This document shows, one piece after another, positions 25,176-34,490 of a DNA stretch of 36,039 nt. The position numbers were made by a program, and so were the translations under genes. Below the pieces are notes generated by a model. It ran no database searches. It had not been told where the DNA came from and saw only the letters and a program-made list of their open reading frames with translations. Within the stretch, counting starts at the first letter, position 1. Each line of letters begins with the position of its first letter. The stretch is taken from the NCBI GenBank assembly GCA_937991435.1, contig CALKPY010000129.1:1-36039 (forward strand), in the 5' to 3' direction. Origin of the DNA: an uncultured Acidimicrobiales bacterium (GTDB taxonomy: Bacteria; Actinomycetota; Acidimicrobiia; Acidimicrobiales; UBA10347).

Positions 25176-26438
25176 TCAGCGAGCCGCGATTCGAACATCA
25201 GGCGAGAACGCGGCGATCGCGAACCAGAACGTGTCGAGATGTTCGATCGGCTCAAGTCGCTCGCCCGTGAGCGGGCCGCTGATCGCTGTTCCCAAGATGT
25301 CCCAGGTGTTACCACGCGAGTCCGAAAACGTCGTTTCGTCTCGAACAAAGTCGAGACGCTCGCCGTCAACGACCGGTGAGAAGACCCCAGTCGCCCCAAT
25401 GTCGCGCCCGTCAGCGATCGAACCGCTATCGAGACTGCTGGCAGTGCCTGGAATGTGCCATACCGTGGCCGGCGCACCGCCAACGTCGACCTCGATGACA
25501 CCGATTTCGGCCAGGTCGTCAAGCACAACGACAGCAGCATCGCCGCCGGCGCGAATCGCAACGACATGTTGCTTTGCCTGTAGACGGTCGTCGGGCTCGC
25601 CGTCAAACAAAAACGGTGCCTGCGAAATGTCGTCGTATCCGGGGTATGGGTTTCGGCCATAGTCGCGCGAATGCCCCGTCATGCGGCTCAGGACCAACGA
25701 GTCCGGATTGGCGTCTCGGAAGCTGGCCCATGACGTGGTCTGTAGAGGCAACAACTCAAGTTGCGTGCCAGTGAGTGCTCCCACGACCGCGGAGCCGGTG
25801 AAGTGGGTCCAGAGCGATTCGGTCTGACGGTCATACATAACCAATGACGAGTTGAAGAGCCGACCAGACGTACCAAAGTCAAGAATTCGACCGTCGACAT
25901 CGCGCCGGTAGGCGACCGCGGAATTACACAACGGGCAGAACGACACCGTCACGGGGATATCGCCATAGGTGTCATTGACCAATTCGTGCCACGTCAAGAT
26001 TTGTATCGGATAGGCCCTGGACTCGCCGTCTACCGACAAAACGACGACCGGTTCGTTGTCTTCAAGCCAGTCGACCGTGCTGGCCCGTTCAAACGCAGGC
26101 GCATCTATAGGCGGGATTCCGTCAGGCGGAGGGCCACCGCTGCGGATAGCGGCAACATCGACTAGCGGCGAAGGCAGTTCGGGGTTCGAGCTGTCGTCGA
26201 GAGCCGAGATCGTGTCTTCACGCGGATCACCCGGGACCTGGTCAACGAGAATGAAGCCGTCCGTCGCAAGGCTGTCGTCGCTATCACCAAGTTCGGGGCC
26301 ATCAGGTTCAGGGGCGCCAGCAGTGAGCGCTGTGTCGGGATCAGCCGACAGATCGCCGGTGATCGGCTCGCCCTGGCCACATGCAGCGAGAAACAAGAAC
26401 AACGCGATCATCAACGCCACAAGGCGACTCGGAGTCAT
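25176..26438 (-). CDS. DUF3179 lipoprotein
   Basis: This 420-residue protein starts with a lipoprotein signal peptide (ALFLFLAAC, lipobox cysteine at about 20) followed by an acidic, disordered linker to about 85. The remainder matches DUF3179: SVDGESRAYPIQILTWHELVND, VTVSFCPLCNSAVAYRR, and DYGRNPYPGYDD. The FCPLC motif has two cysteines in a CxxC arrangement that could bind metal or undergo redox chemistry. Family function is unknown to me. It should be anchored to the outer face of the cytoplasmic membrane. It lies 49 bp downstream of ftsK on the same strand. Confidence 0.88.
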   Translation of the reverse strand: MTPSRLVALMIALFLFLAACGQGEPITGDLSADPDTALTAGAPEPDGPELGDSDDSLATDGFILVDQVPGDPREDTISALDDSSNPELPSPLVDVAAIRSGGPPPDGIPPIDAPAFERASTVDWLEDNEPVVVLSVDGESRAYPIQILTWHELVNDTYGDIPVTVSFCPLCNSAVAYRRDVDGRILDFGTSGRLFNSSLVMYDRQTESLWTHFTGSAVVGALTGTQLELLPLQTTSWASFRDANPDSLVLSRMTGHSRDYGRNPYPGYDDISQAPFLFDGEPDDRLQAKQHVVAIRAGGDAAVVVLDDLAEIGVIEVDVGGAPATVWHIPGTASSLDSGSIADGRDIGATGVFSPVVDGERLDFVRDETTFSDSRGNTWDILGTAISGPLTGERLEPIEHLDTFWFAIAAFSPDVRIAAR

Positions 26439-26487
26439 GCATTTGAAACCCGCCGAACAGCGCTGGTGTTCCGGGCGTCGGTCTCAG

Positions 26488-29451
26488 CTACAGATCTTCT
26501 TCGCCAATCAGCACTTCACGCGCCTTGGAGCCAATCGACGGGCCGACGATGTTGTTCTCCTCAAGCATGTCCATCAAACGCCCAGCCCGAGCAAAACCGA
26601 CCTTGAGCTTGCGCTGAAGCATCGAGGTCGACCCGAGTTGCGAAGTTACGACAAGTTCGAGGGCCCTGGCATAGAGGTCATCGTCATCGGAAGCTCCCGA
26701 TGACGTTCCGCCCGCAGAACCGCCAGCGGAGGAGCTGGTGCTTCCGTCAACGATCTCGGCCTCGCTAACGGATTCATCGATCTTGAAGTCGGCAGCTTGT
26801 TTACGCCAATTCTTGACGACCTTGCGGACCTCTTCTTCTTCGACCCAACAGCCCTGAATACGATCAGCGGCGCTCGACGTTGGTGACAGCATCAACAGAT
26901 CGCCCTGGCCTATGAGCCTCTCTGCCCCCGGTTGGTCGAGGATCACTCGGCTGTCGGTAAGACTCGAAACGGAGAACGCCATGCGCGCTGGCACATTGGC
27001 CTTGATGATGCCGGTGATCACATTGGTCGCCGGCCGCTGGGTGGCGATAACCAGGTGAATACCGACCGCACGTGCCTTCTGAGCGATGCGACAAATCGAA
27101 TCTTCGACATCTCGGGCTGCGACCATCATGAGGTCAGCGAGCTCGTCTACGACCACAAGAATGAATGGAAGACGACTTATCTTGCGACGCTCTTCGCCCG
27201 GATTGGCCGTTTCATTTTCACGTTCGACTTCAGTGTTCTCTTCGTCAAAGTTGCCTTCGTCGAACGCCTTGTTGAAGCCCGCGATATCTCGGAATCCTTT
27301 GCCGGCAAGAAGCTCATAGCGACGATCCATCTCGCGACAGGCCCAAGCCAGTGCGTTGGCTGCCTTGCGAGGGTCGGTCACGGGTTGAGTGAGCAGATGC
27401 GGCACGTTCTCGTACTGCGTCATTTCGACCATCTTCGGGTCGACGAGAATCATGCGGACATCGGCAGGCGTCGAGCGCATAAGCACCGAGGTGATGATGC
27501 TGTTGATACACGACGACTTACCGGAACCGGTTGCACCAGCGATCAGCAGGTGAGGCATCTTGGCAAGGTTCATGAGCTTTGCTTTGCCCTGAATGTCACG
27601 GCCGATCGCCACCTCGAGCGGGTGCTCGGCTTTCATTGCTTCGTTTGAGCGCAGCAGGTCTCCCAAGGCGACGACTTGGCGGTTCTCGTTGGGAACCTCA
27701 ATGCCGATCGCTTGGCGGCCTGGTATCGGGGCAAGAATTCGTACGTCGGCCGAGGCCATCGCGTAGGCGATGTCGCGGCTCAGGCTCGTGATTCGAGCGA
27801 CCTTGACTCCGTCGCCAAGCTCGAGTTCGTATCGGGTCACCGTGGGACCCACGACCATGCCCACAAGGTGGGCGTCGACGCCGTGTGACGCGAGAGCCCG
27901 CTCGAGTGTCTGGCCCGCCTCGGTCACAGCCGTCTGGTCGACAGCACGGTCCTTTGACCGATTCAACAAATTGAGTGGCGGCAGTTTCCAGGGTGAATCA
28001 GCAACCGACGGACGCAGGTCGAGGGTGCCTTGCTCTCCGGCAGCTGTGTCAGATACGACGACTTTGGGTTTGCGGCGCGGGGCTGCTTTAGCCGGGGCGA
28101 CACGTTCGTCAGCCGAAGATGCTGGCTTGTTGGCGGCCTTCGGTTGGCGGTCGCGCACCGCGCTCTTTGGCACGGCGGGTTGTTCGGCTGTGCGAGGGCC
28201 AGATTGGTGAGCAATCGCAGGTGATCCCGGCATCTCGGCGTCGACATGGCGGATTCCCGAGGCCTGGGCAAGGCTTCGAAACTTGCGCGACTCCGGAGAG
28301 GGCAGATTCTCAAGTAGTGGGTCGCCGACGCCGACATGACCGCGGGGAATATCAAGAGGCGCAACCGTCGCATCAGCCCGTCGGTACTCGCCGACCTGCT
28401 GGCCTCCGACAATGATCGGTGCCGGCGTCTCGGCGACAACCTGTTCGGGCGGAAGCCCGCTCGAAACACCAGCCGCATCTGCAGACTCTGTTGATGCAAC
28501 AGCGATGGCCGTTGGGTCTACCCCGACTAACAGGCACCAGAACTGCTGCACGAATCCACCGAGGGCTTCGACACGTCGCGCACCCCGGCTGAACCAGCGG
28601 GCGATCGACACCGCCGTGAACACCACGACGCCAACGATAAGCAGTGCCACGAGCACTACAGGAGCACCCCAAGCACCGAACATGGCACGAACGGGTGCGC
28701 CAATCAACCAACCCAGAAATCCCCCAGCATCGACGAAGCCGTCAACGTCGTCACCAAAGGCGGGGCGTCCGGCGCCAAGGTGCACAAGCCCGGCTGCCGC
28801 AACGATCGACAGCAAGCCGCCGATTGAGAATCGAACCCAAAGATCATTGTCGGCGGCGGCCAGCTTGGTAGCGGCACCATCAGGCGACTCTTCGGCGGCA
28901 CGTTCTTCGGCCCGGCCGCGAAGGTGACCACGGATCAACACGAGACCAACGATGATGAACAGAAGCGGCAACACGCCGCGCAGCAGGCCCACGACTGCCC
29001 CAAAGAACTGGGTCACGGCATTACCTACGGGACCGGCAGCGTCGAAATAGACGCCTAGCGCACTCACGAGACCGAGGGTTACAAACCCGACGCCCCAGAT
29101 ATCGCGACGATGACCACGCAAGACCCGCCCCGCATGTGGAGCCACAGTGCGTCGTGACTCCAATGTCTGAGCATTGTCCCGAGCAGAACGAGTCCTGCGT
29201 GGTGTCTCCCGTCTCCGGAGATCTGCGGTGGCGCCGCCTGCAGACTTTGCCTTTGCGGAACTGGTTCTGGCTCTCGCTGGCTTCTTCGCTGTGCTTGACT
29301 TCGCGTTTGGTGGCGCATTTGTCTTGTTCTTGGCCGATGTCTTGTTGTTCCCGGCAGGCGCCTTACGCGATGCGGGGCTGGCTTTGGTGCGCGCCGCGCC
29401 CTTACTCTTGGTCGAGTTGCCAGCTTTCGATGTTCGCGTTGGTGCAGTCAC
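26488..29451 (-). CDS. ftsK: DNA translocase FtsK/SpoIIIE
   Basis: This 987-residue protein is a full septal DNA translocase. The first ~115 residues are rich in Lys, Ala, Ser and Thr, basic and probably disordered. About four membrane helices follow (about 118-300). A variable linker leads to the RecA-like motor, with Walker A GATGSGKS (K645) and Walker B VVVDELADLM (D769). The C-terminal gamma winged helix (about 925-985) shows RALELVVTSQLGSTSMLQRK and RAGRLMDMLEENNIVGP and reads polar DNA motifs to direct pumping. The start is GTG at 29451 with no Shine-Dalgarno sequence. The protein clears chromosome ends from the division septum. Neighbouring rnj and dapA match the common actinobacterial order. 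Confidence 0.97.
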   Translation of the reverse strand: MTAPTRTSKAGNSTKSKGAARTKASPASRKAPAGNNKTSAKNKTNAPPNAKSSTAKKPARARTSSAKAKSAGGATADLRRRETPRRTRSARDNAQTLESRRTVAPHAGRVLRGHRRDIWGVGFVTLGLVSALGVYFDAAGPVGNAVTQFFGAVVGLLRGVLPLLFIIVGLVLIRGHLRGRAEERAAEESPDGAATKLAAADNDLWVRFSIGGLLSIVAAAGLVHLGAGRPAFGDDVDGFVDAGGFLGWLIGAPVRAMFGAWGAPVVLVALLIVGVVVFTAVSIARWFSRGARRVEALGGFVQQFWCLLVGVDPTAIAVASTESADAAGVSSGLPPEQVVAETPAPIIVGGQQVGEYRRADATVAPLDIPRGHVGVGDPLLENLPSPESRKFRSLAQASGIRHVDAEMPGSPAIAHQSGPRTAEQPAVPKSAVRDRQPKAANKPASSADERVAPAKAAPRRKPKVVVSDTAAGEQGTLDLRPSVADSPWKLPPLNLLNRSKDRAVDQTAVTEAGQTLERALASHGVDAHLVGMVVGPTVTRYELELGDGVKVARITSLSRDIAYAMASADVRILAPIPGRQAIGIEVPNENRQVVALGDLLRSNEAMKAEHPLEVAIGRDIQGKAKLMNLAKMPHLLIAGATGSGKSSCINSIITSVLMRSTPADVRMILVDPKMVEMTQYENVPHLLTQPVTDPRKAANALAWACREMDRRYELLAGKGFRDIAGFNKAFDEGNFDEENTEVERENETANPGEERRKISRLPFILVVVDELADLMMVAARDVEDSICRIAQKARAVGIHLVIATQRPATNVITGIIKANVPARMAFSVSSLTDSRVILDQPGAERLIGQGDLLMLSPTSSAADRIQGCWVEEEEVRKVVKNWRKQAADFKIDESVSEAEIVDGSTSSSAGGSAGGTSSGASDDDDLYARALELVVTSQLGSTSMLQRKLKVGFARAGRLMDMLEENNIVGPSIGSKAREVLIGEEDL

Positions 29452-29573
29452 AGCAGCAACAACACTAACAGCAACAACATCATCAACAGAGGGCTCGTGA
29501 CGTCAAACGCGAGCCGCTAGGCGAAATCACCCACTCCCGGCGCCAAGCGCGGCGGTGTCCAGCGAAACGCGAA

Positions 29574-29600
29574 CAACCCCGAGCGACGAGCTCGGGGTTG
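29574..29600 (-). terminator. Terminator-like hairpin after rnj
   Basis: CAACCCCGAGC (29574-29584) and GCTCGGGGTTG (29590-29600) form a perfect 11-bp GC-rich stem with a five-base loop. It lies 33 bases past the rnj stop codon on the minus strand and upstream of ftsK. Only a short T-rich run follows, so termination may be partial. It splits the right-hand gene run into a pnp-to-rnj unit and an ftsK-onward unit. Confidence 0.75.
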
Positions 29601-29633
29601 CACAAAATTGGACCAGACCGCGGACTTAGGCGG

Positions 29634-31301
29634 TCAGACGTCGATAACGATCGGCACAATCATCGGTCGCCGGCGCGACTGTTGATGGACGCACGAGCCA
29701 GCCGCACGACGCACCCGACGAATCAGCGTGTCACGGTTCCAATCGGCGGTGCGCAATTCTTCGTCAATTGCCTTGCTCACAAGCTTGATGATCTGTTCGG
29801 AGATCTCGCGACCGTCATCGCCATCAAGCCAACCCCGGGCTTCGACCCAGGGGTCGCACATCTGGCGGGCAGAGTCAAAGTCAACAACCGCAGTGATCGA
29901 AACCATTCCCTGTTGACCAAGGCCAAGCCGATCGGCGAGTACGCCACGGTCCGGGCCAAGAAAGTCACCGTTCAACAGCAGGTGATGACCCTTGGTCACC
30001 TTTTTCTTCAGGCGAAGCCCTTTGTTGCCAAGCACGATCTGGTCACCGTCTTCGGCGAGCAGCACTCGATCATCAGCCATGCCGAGAGACGTAGCGAGCT
30101 CGGCGTGCGCCACAAGGTGGCGGTATTCACCGTGAACCGGCACGAACCACTCGGGGTTCGCCACGGTGTGGAGCGTGGTCAATTCTGCGCGTTTTCCGTG
30201 ACCACTGGTGTGAATATCGACCAGACCGCTGTGCACCACCTCGGCCCCGCGACGAACAAGGTCGTTGATCATGGTCGAAACCTTGGCCTCGTTGCCAGGA
30301 ATCGGGTGCGAGCTGAGCAGCACCGTGTCGTGTTTGTTGATCGATATCCATTTGCTGTTGCCGGCCGCGGCAGTCGCAAGCGCCGCCCGGGATTCGCCTT
30401 GGCTTCCGGTCGAGATAATGCACGTCTGACCGGGCGCAAAATCGCCGATGTCTTTGATGTCGAAGAACGAGTCTTCGGGCACCTTCAACACACCAAGACT
30501 GCGGGCCAACGCCACGTTCTTCAGCATGGACAGGCCGAGTGTGGCGATGCGCCGATCCTGTTCAACGGCGGCATCGATGATCTGCTGTACGCGGTGCATG
30601 TGGCTGGCGAAGCACGCAGTGATGATGCGGCGGTCGGCATTTTCGCGAAACACGTCAGACAGCGTTGGTCCCATTGAACTTTCGCTCGCCGTCGTACCCG
30701 GCGAATCGGCATTGGTGCTGTCTGCAAGCATCAGCCTGATGCCGGGGCTTTCGGCCAATGCCCCAATACGAGGCAGGTTCGTGCGACGGCCGTCTACCGG
30801 GTGCGGATCAAGTTTGAAATCGCTGCTATGAAGCACAATTCCTTGCGGAGTCGTGATCGCGCTGATCATGCCCCCCGGTACTGAGTGGGTTACCGGAAGG
30901 AACTCGACGCCGAAGGAACCAATCTGCACCGACTCGTCGTCGGCGACCTCGATCAGCTCGGTACGCCCGAGCAAGTTGCGCTCCTCAAGGCGGTACTTGA
31001 CGAGGCCGAGAGTAAACGCCGATCCGTAGATCGGGAACTCAAGGCCACGTGAGAGCACCTGAGCCAAGGCTCCAATGTGGTCCTCGTGACCGTGCGTTAC
31101 GAGGCAACCAATGATGCGATCCGATCGTTCAAGCAGGTAGTCGATATCAGGCAGGATCGAATCGACCCCAGGCTCATCTTCGCTTGCGAACAACTGCCCA
31201 CAGTCGAGCAGTAGCAGCTCATCGCCGGTCTCGATCGCGGCGCAGTTTCGACCGATATCACCGAGCCCGCCGAGGAACGTAATGGTGACTTCAGCTGGCA
31301 T
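29634..31301 (-). CDS. rnj: Ribonuclease J
   Basis: This metallo-beta-lactamase/beta-CASP ribonuclease has 555 residues when started at the ATG at 31301, where MPAEVTITFLGGLGDIGRNC gives the typical N-terminus; a longer frame upstream overlaps dapA and is spurious. H70-x-H72-x-D74-H75 (THGHEDHIGAL) is the zinc site. STNADSPGTTASE and ISTGSQGESRAALA are beta-CASP motifs, and SGHGKRAEL is conserved. RNase J has 5'-to-3' exo- and endonuclease activity in mRNA decay and rRNA maturation. It starts 4 bases after the dapA stop codon, and PNPase is encoded in the same run. Confidence 0.95.
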   Translation of the reverse strand: MPAEVTITFLGGLGDIGRNCAAIETGDELLLLDCGQLFASEDEPGVDSILPDIDYLLERSDRIIGCLVTHGHEDHIGALAQVLSRGLEFPIYGSAFTLGLVKYRLEERNLLGRTELIEVADDESVQIGSFGVEFLPVTHSVPGGMISAITTPQGIVLHSSDFKLDPHPVDGRRTNLPRIGALAESPGIRLMLADSTNADSPGTTASESSMGPTLSDVFRENADRRIITACFASHMHRVQQIIDAAVEQDRRIATLGLSMLKNVALARSLGVLKVPEDSFFDIKDIGDFAPGQTCIISTGSQGESRAALATAAAGNSKWISINKHDTVLLSSHPIPGNEAKVSTMINDLVRRGAEVVHSGLVDIHTSGHGKRAELTTLHTVANPEWFVPVHGEYRHLVAHAELATSLGMADDRVLLAEDGDQIVLGNKGLRLKKKVTKGHHLLLNGDFLGPDRGVLADRLGLGQQGMVSITAVVDFDSARQMCDPWVEARGWLDGDDGREISEQIIKLVSKAIDEELRTADWNRDTLIRRVRRAAGSCVHQQSRRRPMIVPIVIDV

Positions 31302-31305
31302 GGGA

Positions 31306-32223
31306 TCAACCCGCAATCTGTGATTCGATGTCAAGCCCAGAACGTTCGAGCAGGGCTGTTGCCGCCGCTTCGAGTCCTGCAGGCTCATGGTGCATTGGCG
31401 AGCGGCCGTGGCCGACCGCATGACCGATCACGCGCATCATGGCTTTGGTGGGCACCGGGTTCGGTGCATCGGCTTGCTGCGCCGCAAAGGCAAATGACGG
31501 CAACATGAGATTGTTTAAGGCGCGAGCCGCAGCAAGGTCGCCTACCTCGAGGGCCTCGATCATGCGCAGATGTTCGGGGCCGGTCCAGTGAGTCGCAACG
31601 CCAATAGCGCCAACGGCGCCAACAGCCAGCAACGGCAACGTCAGCGCATCGTCACCGGAATACACCTCGAAACCGCTAGGCGCATCGAGCATGAGTTGTG
31701 CGGTCGCCCCAGGGTCACCAGCGGCATCTTTGAGACCAACGACATTGTCGACCTCATGAGCGAGGGTGAGCAGCGTGTCATTTTCGATCTTGCGCCCTGT
31801 GCGCCCGGGGTGGTCATAGATCAACGTCGGCAGGTCACTGCCCGCCGCGGCGATTGCTTTGAAGTGGTCAATCAACGCGGCTTGCGAAGGACGGTTGTAG
31901 TACGGAGTCACCACGAGAAGACCATCGACACCAGTCGCTACTGCTCGTTCGGTCAGGTCGATGGCCGCCGCGGTGTCGTTTGAACCAGTGCCGGCCACGA
32001 TCGGCACCGACACCGCTGATCGCACCGCCTGGAACAGCTGTCCCTGTTCATCATGAGTCAGCGTCGCCGACTCGCCAGTGGTTCCGGCCAGCACGAGTCC
32101 TTCGTGCCCCTGGGTATCGACCAGCCAGCTGGCCAACGCCTGAGCGGCGTCGAGATCAAGTTTTCCGTCGCTATCGAACGGCGTGATCATCGCCGAGAGG
32201 ACCCGGCCGAAAGTTGCGGTCAT
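31306..32223 (-). CDS. dapA: 4-Hydroxy-tetrahydrodipicolinate synthase
   Basis: This 305-residue enzyme condenses pyruvate with aspartate semialdehyde, the first committed step to diaminopimelate and lysine. GTTGES (47-52) is the conserved loop, Y136 (in IYDHPGRTG) assists catalysis and K165 (in VVGLKDAAGD) forms the Schiff base with pyruvate. I start it at the ATG at 32223, which overlaps the upstream stop codon as ATGA and precedes the normal N-terminus FGRVLSAMITPF. An extension to 32328 would overlap the preceding gene. DapB is encoded two genes upstream in the same run. Confidence 0.95.
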   Translation of the reverse strand: MTATFGRVLSAMITPFDSDGKLDLDAAQALASWLVDTQGHEGLVLAGTTGESATLTHDEQGQLFQAVRSAVSVPIVAGTGSNDTAAAIDLTERAVATGVDGLLVVTPYYNRPSQAALIDHFKAIAAAGSDLPTLIYDHPGRTGRKIENDTLLTLAHEVDNVVGLKDAAGDPGATAQLMLDAPSGFEVYSGDDALTLPLLAVGAVGAIGVATHWTGPEHLRMIEALEVGDLAAARALNNLMLPSFAFAAQQADAPNPVPTKAMMRVIGHAVGHGRSPMHHEPAGLEAAATALLERSGLDIESQIAG

Positions 32224-32879
32224 GAGTGCCCCTCTTTGGATCGCTCGATACCGAGCGACGCCAGTAAATCTTCGTGCAGTTCGAACCACACAGTGTGATA
32301 CGACTCGATCACCGGTTTGGTAAACCACTCGATCTCGCCGCCTTGCACGCGAGCAAGAGCATCGTCGAAACGGGCACCGTATGAGTCAAATCGATCGAAC
32401 AATGCCGCGAGGTCACCGCAGATTGGTTGCATCGCTGAATGGGTCTCGGCGAGTCGGCCTATCACGGCAGCGTCATAAACCTTGTCTGCGTGATCGTTGA
32501 CAACCTGCTCGCCTTCAACCATGCGCGTTTGCCACTCGGTACACAGCCCGAGAAATGGTTGGTTGTATTCGAGGAATCGTTGATAGAGGGCGTTGAGCTC
32601 AGCTCGCTTGCCTGCGCCATCGAGTTCTTCGGCGAGCAGCGCCTCGCCGCGGGCACGGCCCGCCGGCATGAGCATCCAACCAGTCATGCGCCCTTCGCGG
32701 TAGCGAGCTAGTTCGTTGTTGGCTAGGCCTTCGAGCACGTCTTGAGCAGCTGCTTCACCGACGTCTGCTGTTTCCGCGATGACATCAGTGCCTGCGAAAC
32801 CCTTAAGTCGCAGGGCGTGGATGATTCGAAGTTCAGATGGGGTTCCCACGACTGGTGATGCTACCCCGCCCGGTGTCAC
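32220..32879 (-). CDS. Winged-helix-like conserved protein of unknown function
   Basis: This 219-residue protein begins with a GTG whose bases overlap the SURF1 stop codon (GTGA), and its own stop overlaps the dapA start (ATGA). Residues about 15-75 look like a winged helix-turn-helix (ELRIIHALRLKGFAGTDVIAE then VLEGLANNELARYREGRMTGWML). The rest is helical with well-shaped aromatic motifs (YQRFLEYNQPFLGLCTEWQTR, NDHADKVYDAAVIGRL, IESYHTVWFELHEDLLASLG). The second half has the look of a conserved family, but I cannot assign one or a function. A regulatory or sensor role is possible, as is a partner of a metabolic enzyme. Coupling on both sides suggests fixed dosage with SURF1 and DapA. Confidence 0.7.
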   Translation of the reverse strand: MTPGGVASPVVGTPSELRIIHALRLKGFAGTDVIAETADVGEAAAQDVLEGLANNELARYREGRMTGWMLMPAGRARGEALLAEELDGAGKRAELNALYQRFLEYNQPFLGLCTEWQTRMVEGEQVVNDHADKVYDAAVIGRLAETHSAMQPICGDLAALFDRFDSYGARFDDALARVQGGEIEWFTKPVIESYHTVWFELHEDLLASLGIERSKEGHS

Positions 32880-33712
32880 CCACTGGTCAGGGAATCCCCT
32901 GCGATGGAGCGACCGCGTCCGGTGGACATACGCCGAAGCACTATTGGGTAGCCCACGAGAGCGATTACGCTAAAGATGAACCATTGAGCGGCATAGCTCG
33001 CGTGCGGACCAGCATCAAGGGCGGGAAGCGACAGAGGCACCGGAAGCCCACTATTGCTTCCAGCTCCGTCCGCGGCATCAATCGGGCGGGTCGGGTCCAG
33101 CTGTAGCACGACTGGCGAGATTGGGTAGTCAAGTTGCTGAGCGAACCGTTCAAGGTCGGGCCTTGCGAGGCTCGTGAGTCTGCTCGTCGCCGGGTCGGCT
33201 TGCTGCAGCGCTCCCGCAGAGCGCGACGGTTGCAGGGTTCCAAGCAGCGTGACCACTCCCGATGGAGGTTCGGTACCTAGCCGATCTTCGCCCGGGTTAA
33301 ACGCCGCCGGGATCCACCCTCGGTTGACGACGACCGCCCAACCGTCAATGGTGAGAAGGGGGGTCAGAACCCAGTAGCCCGGCGACCCGGTCAACGTGCG
33401 ATTGCGTACCAGCACTTCGTCTTCGACGATGAATTCACCCGTGGCCTGAACGACCGTGTACTGCAGATCATCATCGGTGGCCCCAGGCGGCGCCACCAAG
33501 CCGATCTCAACAGGGTCGAGCGCTGCCCGCTGTTGAATGACGTCATTGCGCTCGGACCGCTCGCCATGTCGCTGTACCTGCCACACGCCGGCAAAGACCA
33601 TTGCGGTCAGCAATGTCGCAACCAGCACGTGCGACAGAAGCCACAGCGGCCGGCGCATGAACTGCCAGTCAGCACGAGTTTCGGTCACATCAAATGTCGA
33701 GTACGGCATCAA
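32876..33712 (-). CDS. SURF1 family cytochrome oxidase assembly protein
   Basis: This 278-residue protein has the SURF1 layout: an N-terminal membrane helix (about 23-45, PLWLLSHVLVATLLTAMVFAG) followed by GVWQVQRHGERSERN, a periplasmic domain, and a C-terminal helix (about 240-258, YAAQWFIFSVIALVGYP). VNRGWIP is the usual family motif. SURF1 helps insert haem a into cytochrome c oxidase. The start at 33712 overlaps the end of dapB by 23 bp; a later Met at 33658 would cut into the conserved FMRRPLWLL stretch, so I keep the early start. No oxidase subunit is nearby. It sits unexpectedly between dapB and dapA. Confidence 0.88.
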   Translation of the reverse strand: MMPYSTFDVTETRADWQFMRRPLWLLSHVLVATLLTAMVFAGVWQVQRHGERSERNDVIQQRAALDPVEIGLVAPPGATDDDLQYTVVQATGEFIVEDEVLVRNRTLTGSPGYWVLTPLLTIDGWAVVVNRGWIPAAFNPGEDRLGTEPPSGVVTLLGTLQPSRSAGALQQADPATSRLTSLARPDLERFAQQLDYPISPVVLQLDPTRPIDAADGAGSNSGLPVPLSLPALDAGPHASYAAQWFIFSVIALVGYPIVLRRMSTGRGRSIAGDSLTSG

Positions 33713-34487
33713 GTCCGAGCGTCAAACCTGGCATCGAAGACACCCGCTTGCAGGCGAGTAACACGCCCGGCATGAACGATGTGCGGTCATAGCTGTCTTG
33801 CCTGATGGTGAGACTCTGGCCGAGCGCTCCGAGGATGACCTCCTGGTGGGCCACCATGCCGCGCATGCGAACGGAGTGGACACGAATGCCAGCAGGGCCC
33901 TCGCCGCCTCTGGCACCCGGGTACACCTCGTGCTCGGTTGGGTCCACGCCCCACTCTGCGCTCGCCGCTGCCATTCGTTCGACCGTCGCCACTGCCGTTC
34001 CTGACGGCGCGTCGATTTTGTTGTCGTGATGCAGCTCAATGACCTCGGCCGTGTCGAACAGCGGAGCAGCCAGCTCGGCAAATCGCATCATCAGCACTGC
34101 GGAGATCGCGAAATTCGCGGCGATAAGGCAGTTACTGTCGACGAAGTCAGCGCGAAAGCCATCGAGATCGGCGTCGGTGAATCCCGTCGTGCCCACTACG
34201 GCGTGAATTCCAGCCTCTGCGAGCTTCGGCAGGTTCTGTCGAGCCGCTTCGGCAATCGTGAAGTCGACAACAACGTCTGGTCGATCAGCGGCCACGAGCA
34301 GCTCATCAACATCGGTTGACATGAGCACGCGCTCACCGATCGGTCCTGCAATTCCGTCTACTGCGGTCGACACCCCATGTGCATCGACCGCAGCGACGAG
34401 TGAAAGTTCCGGATCAGCGTGCACCGACGCGCAGACTGCCGCGCCCATGCGCCCAGAGGCGCCCAGCACACCGACCCGGATCGTCAT
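33690..34487 (-). CDS. dapB: 4-Hydroxy-tetrahydrodipicolinate reductase
   Basis: This 265-residue enzyme reduces the DapA product with NAD(P)H in diaminopimelate/lysine synthesis. GASGRMG (9-15) is the dinucleotide motif. VVGTTGFTDADL is conserved. The catalytic signature is ELHHDNKIDAPSGTA, with H153/H154 and K157. Length and layout are normal. It starts 3 bases after the pnp stop codon, showing tight coupling to RNA-turnover genes in this run. Confidence 0.96.
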   Translation of the reverse strand: MTIRVGVLGASGRMGAAVCASVHADPELSLVAAVDAHGVSTAVDGIAGPIGERVLMSTDVDELLVAADRPDVVVDFTIAEAARQNLPKLAEAGIHAVVGTTGFTDADLDGFRADFVDSNCLIAANFAISAVLMMRFAELAAPLFDTAEVIELHHDNKIDAPSGTAVATVERMAAASAEWGVDPTEHEVYPGARGGEGPAGIRVHSVRMRGMVAHQEVILGALGQSLTIRQDSYDRTSFMPGVLLACKRVSSMPGLTLGLDAVLDI

Positions 34488-34490
34488 CGA

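Noticed and set aside
26445..26480. Imperfect hairpin after the DUF3179 start and before the ftsK end
   Set aside because: The stem is only five pairs plus a bulge and has no T-run, so it is too weak to call a terminator.
29598..30677. A 359-codon plus-strand frame opposite rnj
   Set aside because: It starts inside the terminator hairpin and has no family features; RNase J on the other strand is certain.
31302..31421. N-terminal extension of RNase J
   Set aside because: It would overlap dapA, and the conserved RNase J N-terminus begins at the ATG at 31301, 4 bases after the dapA stop.
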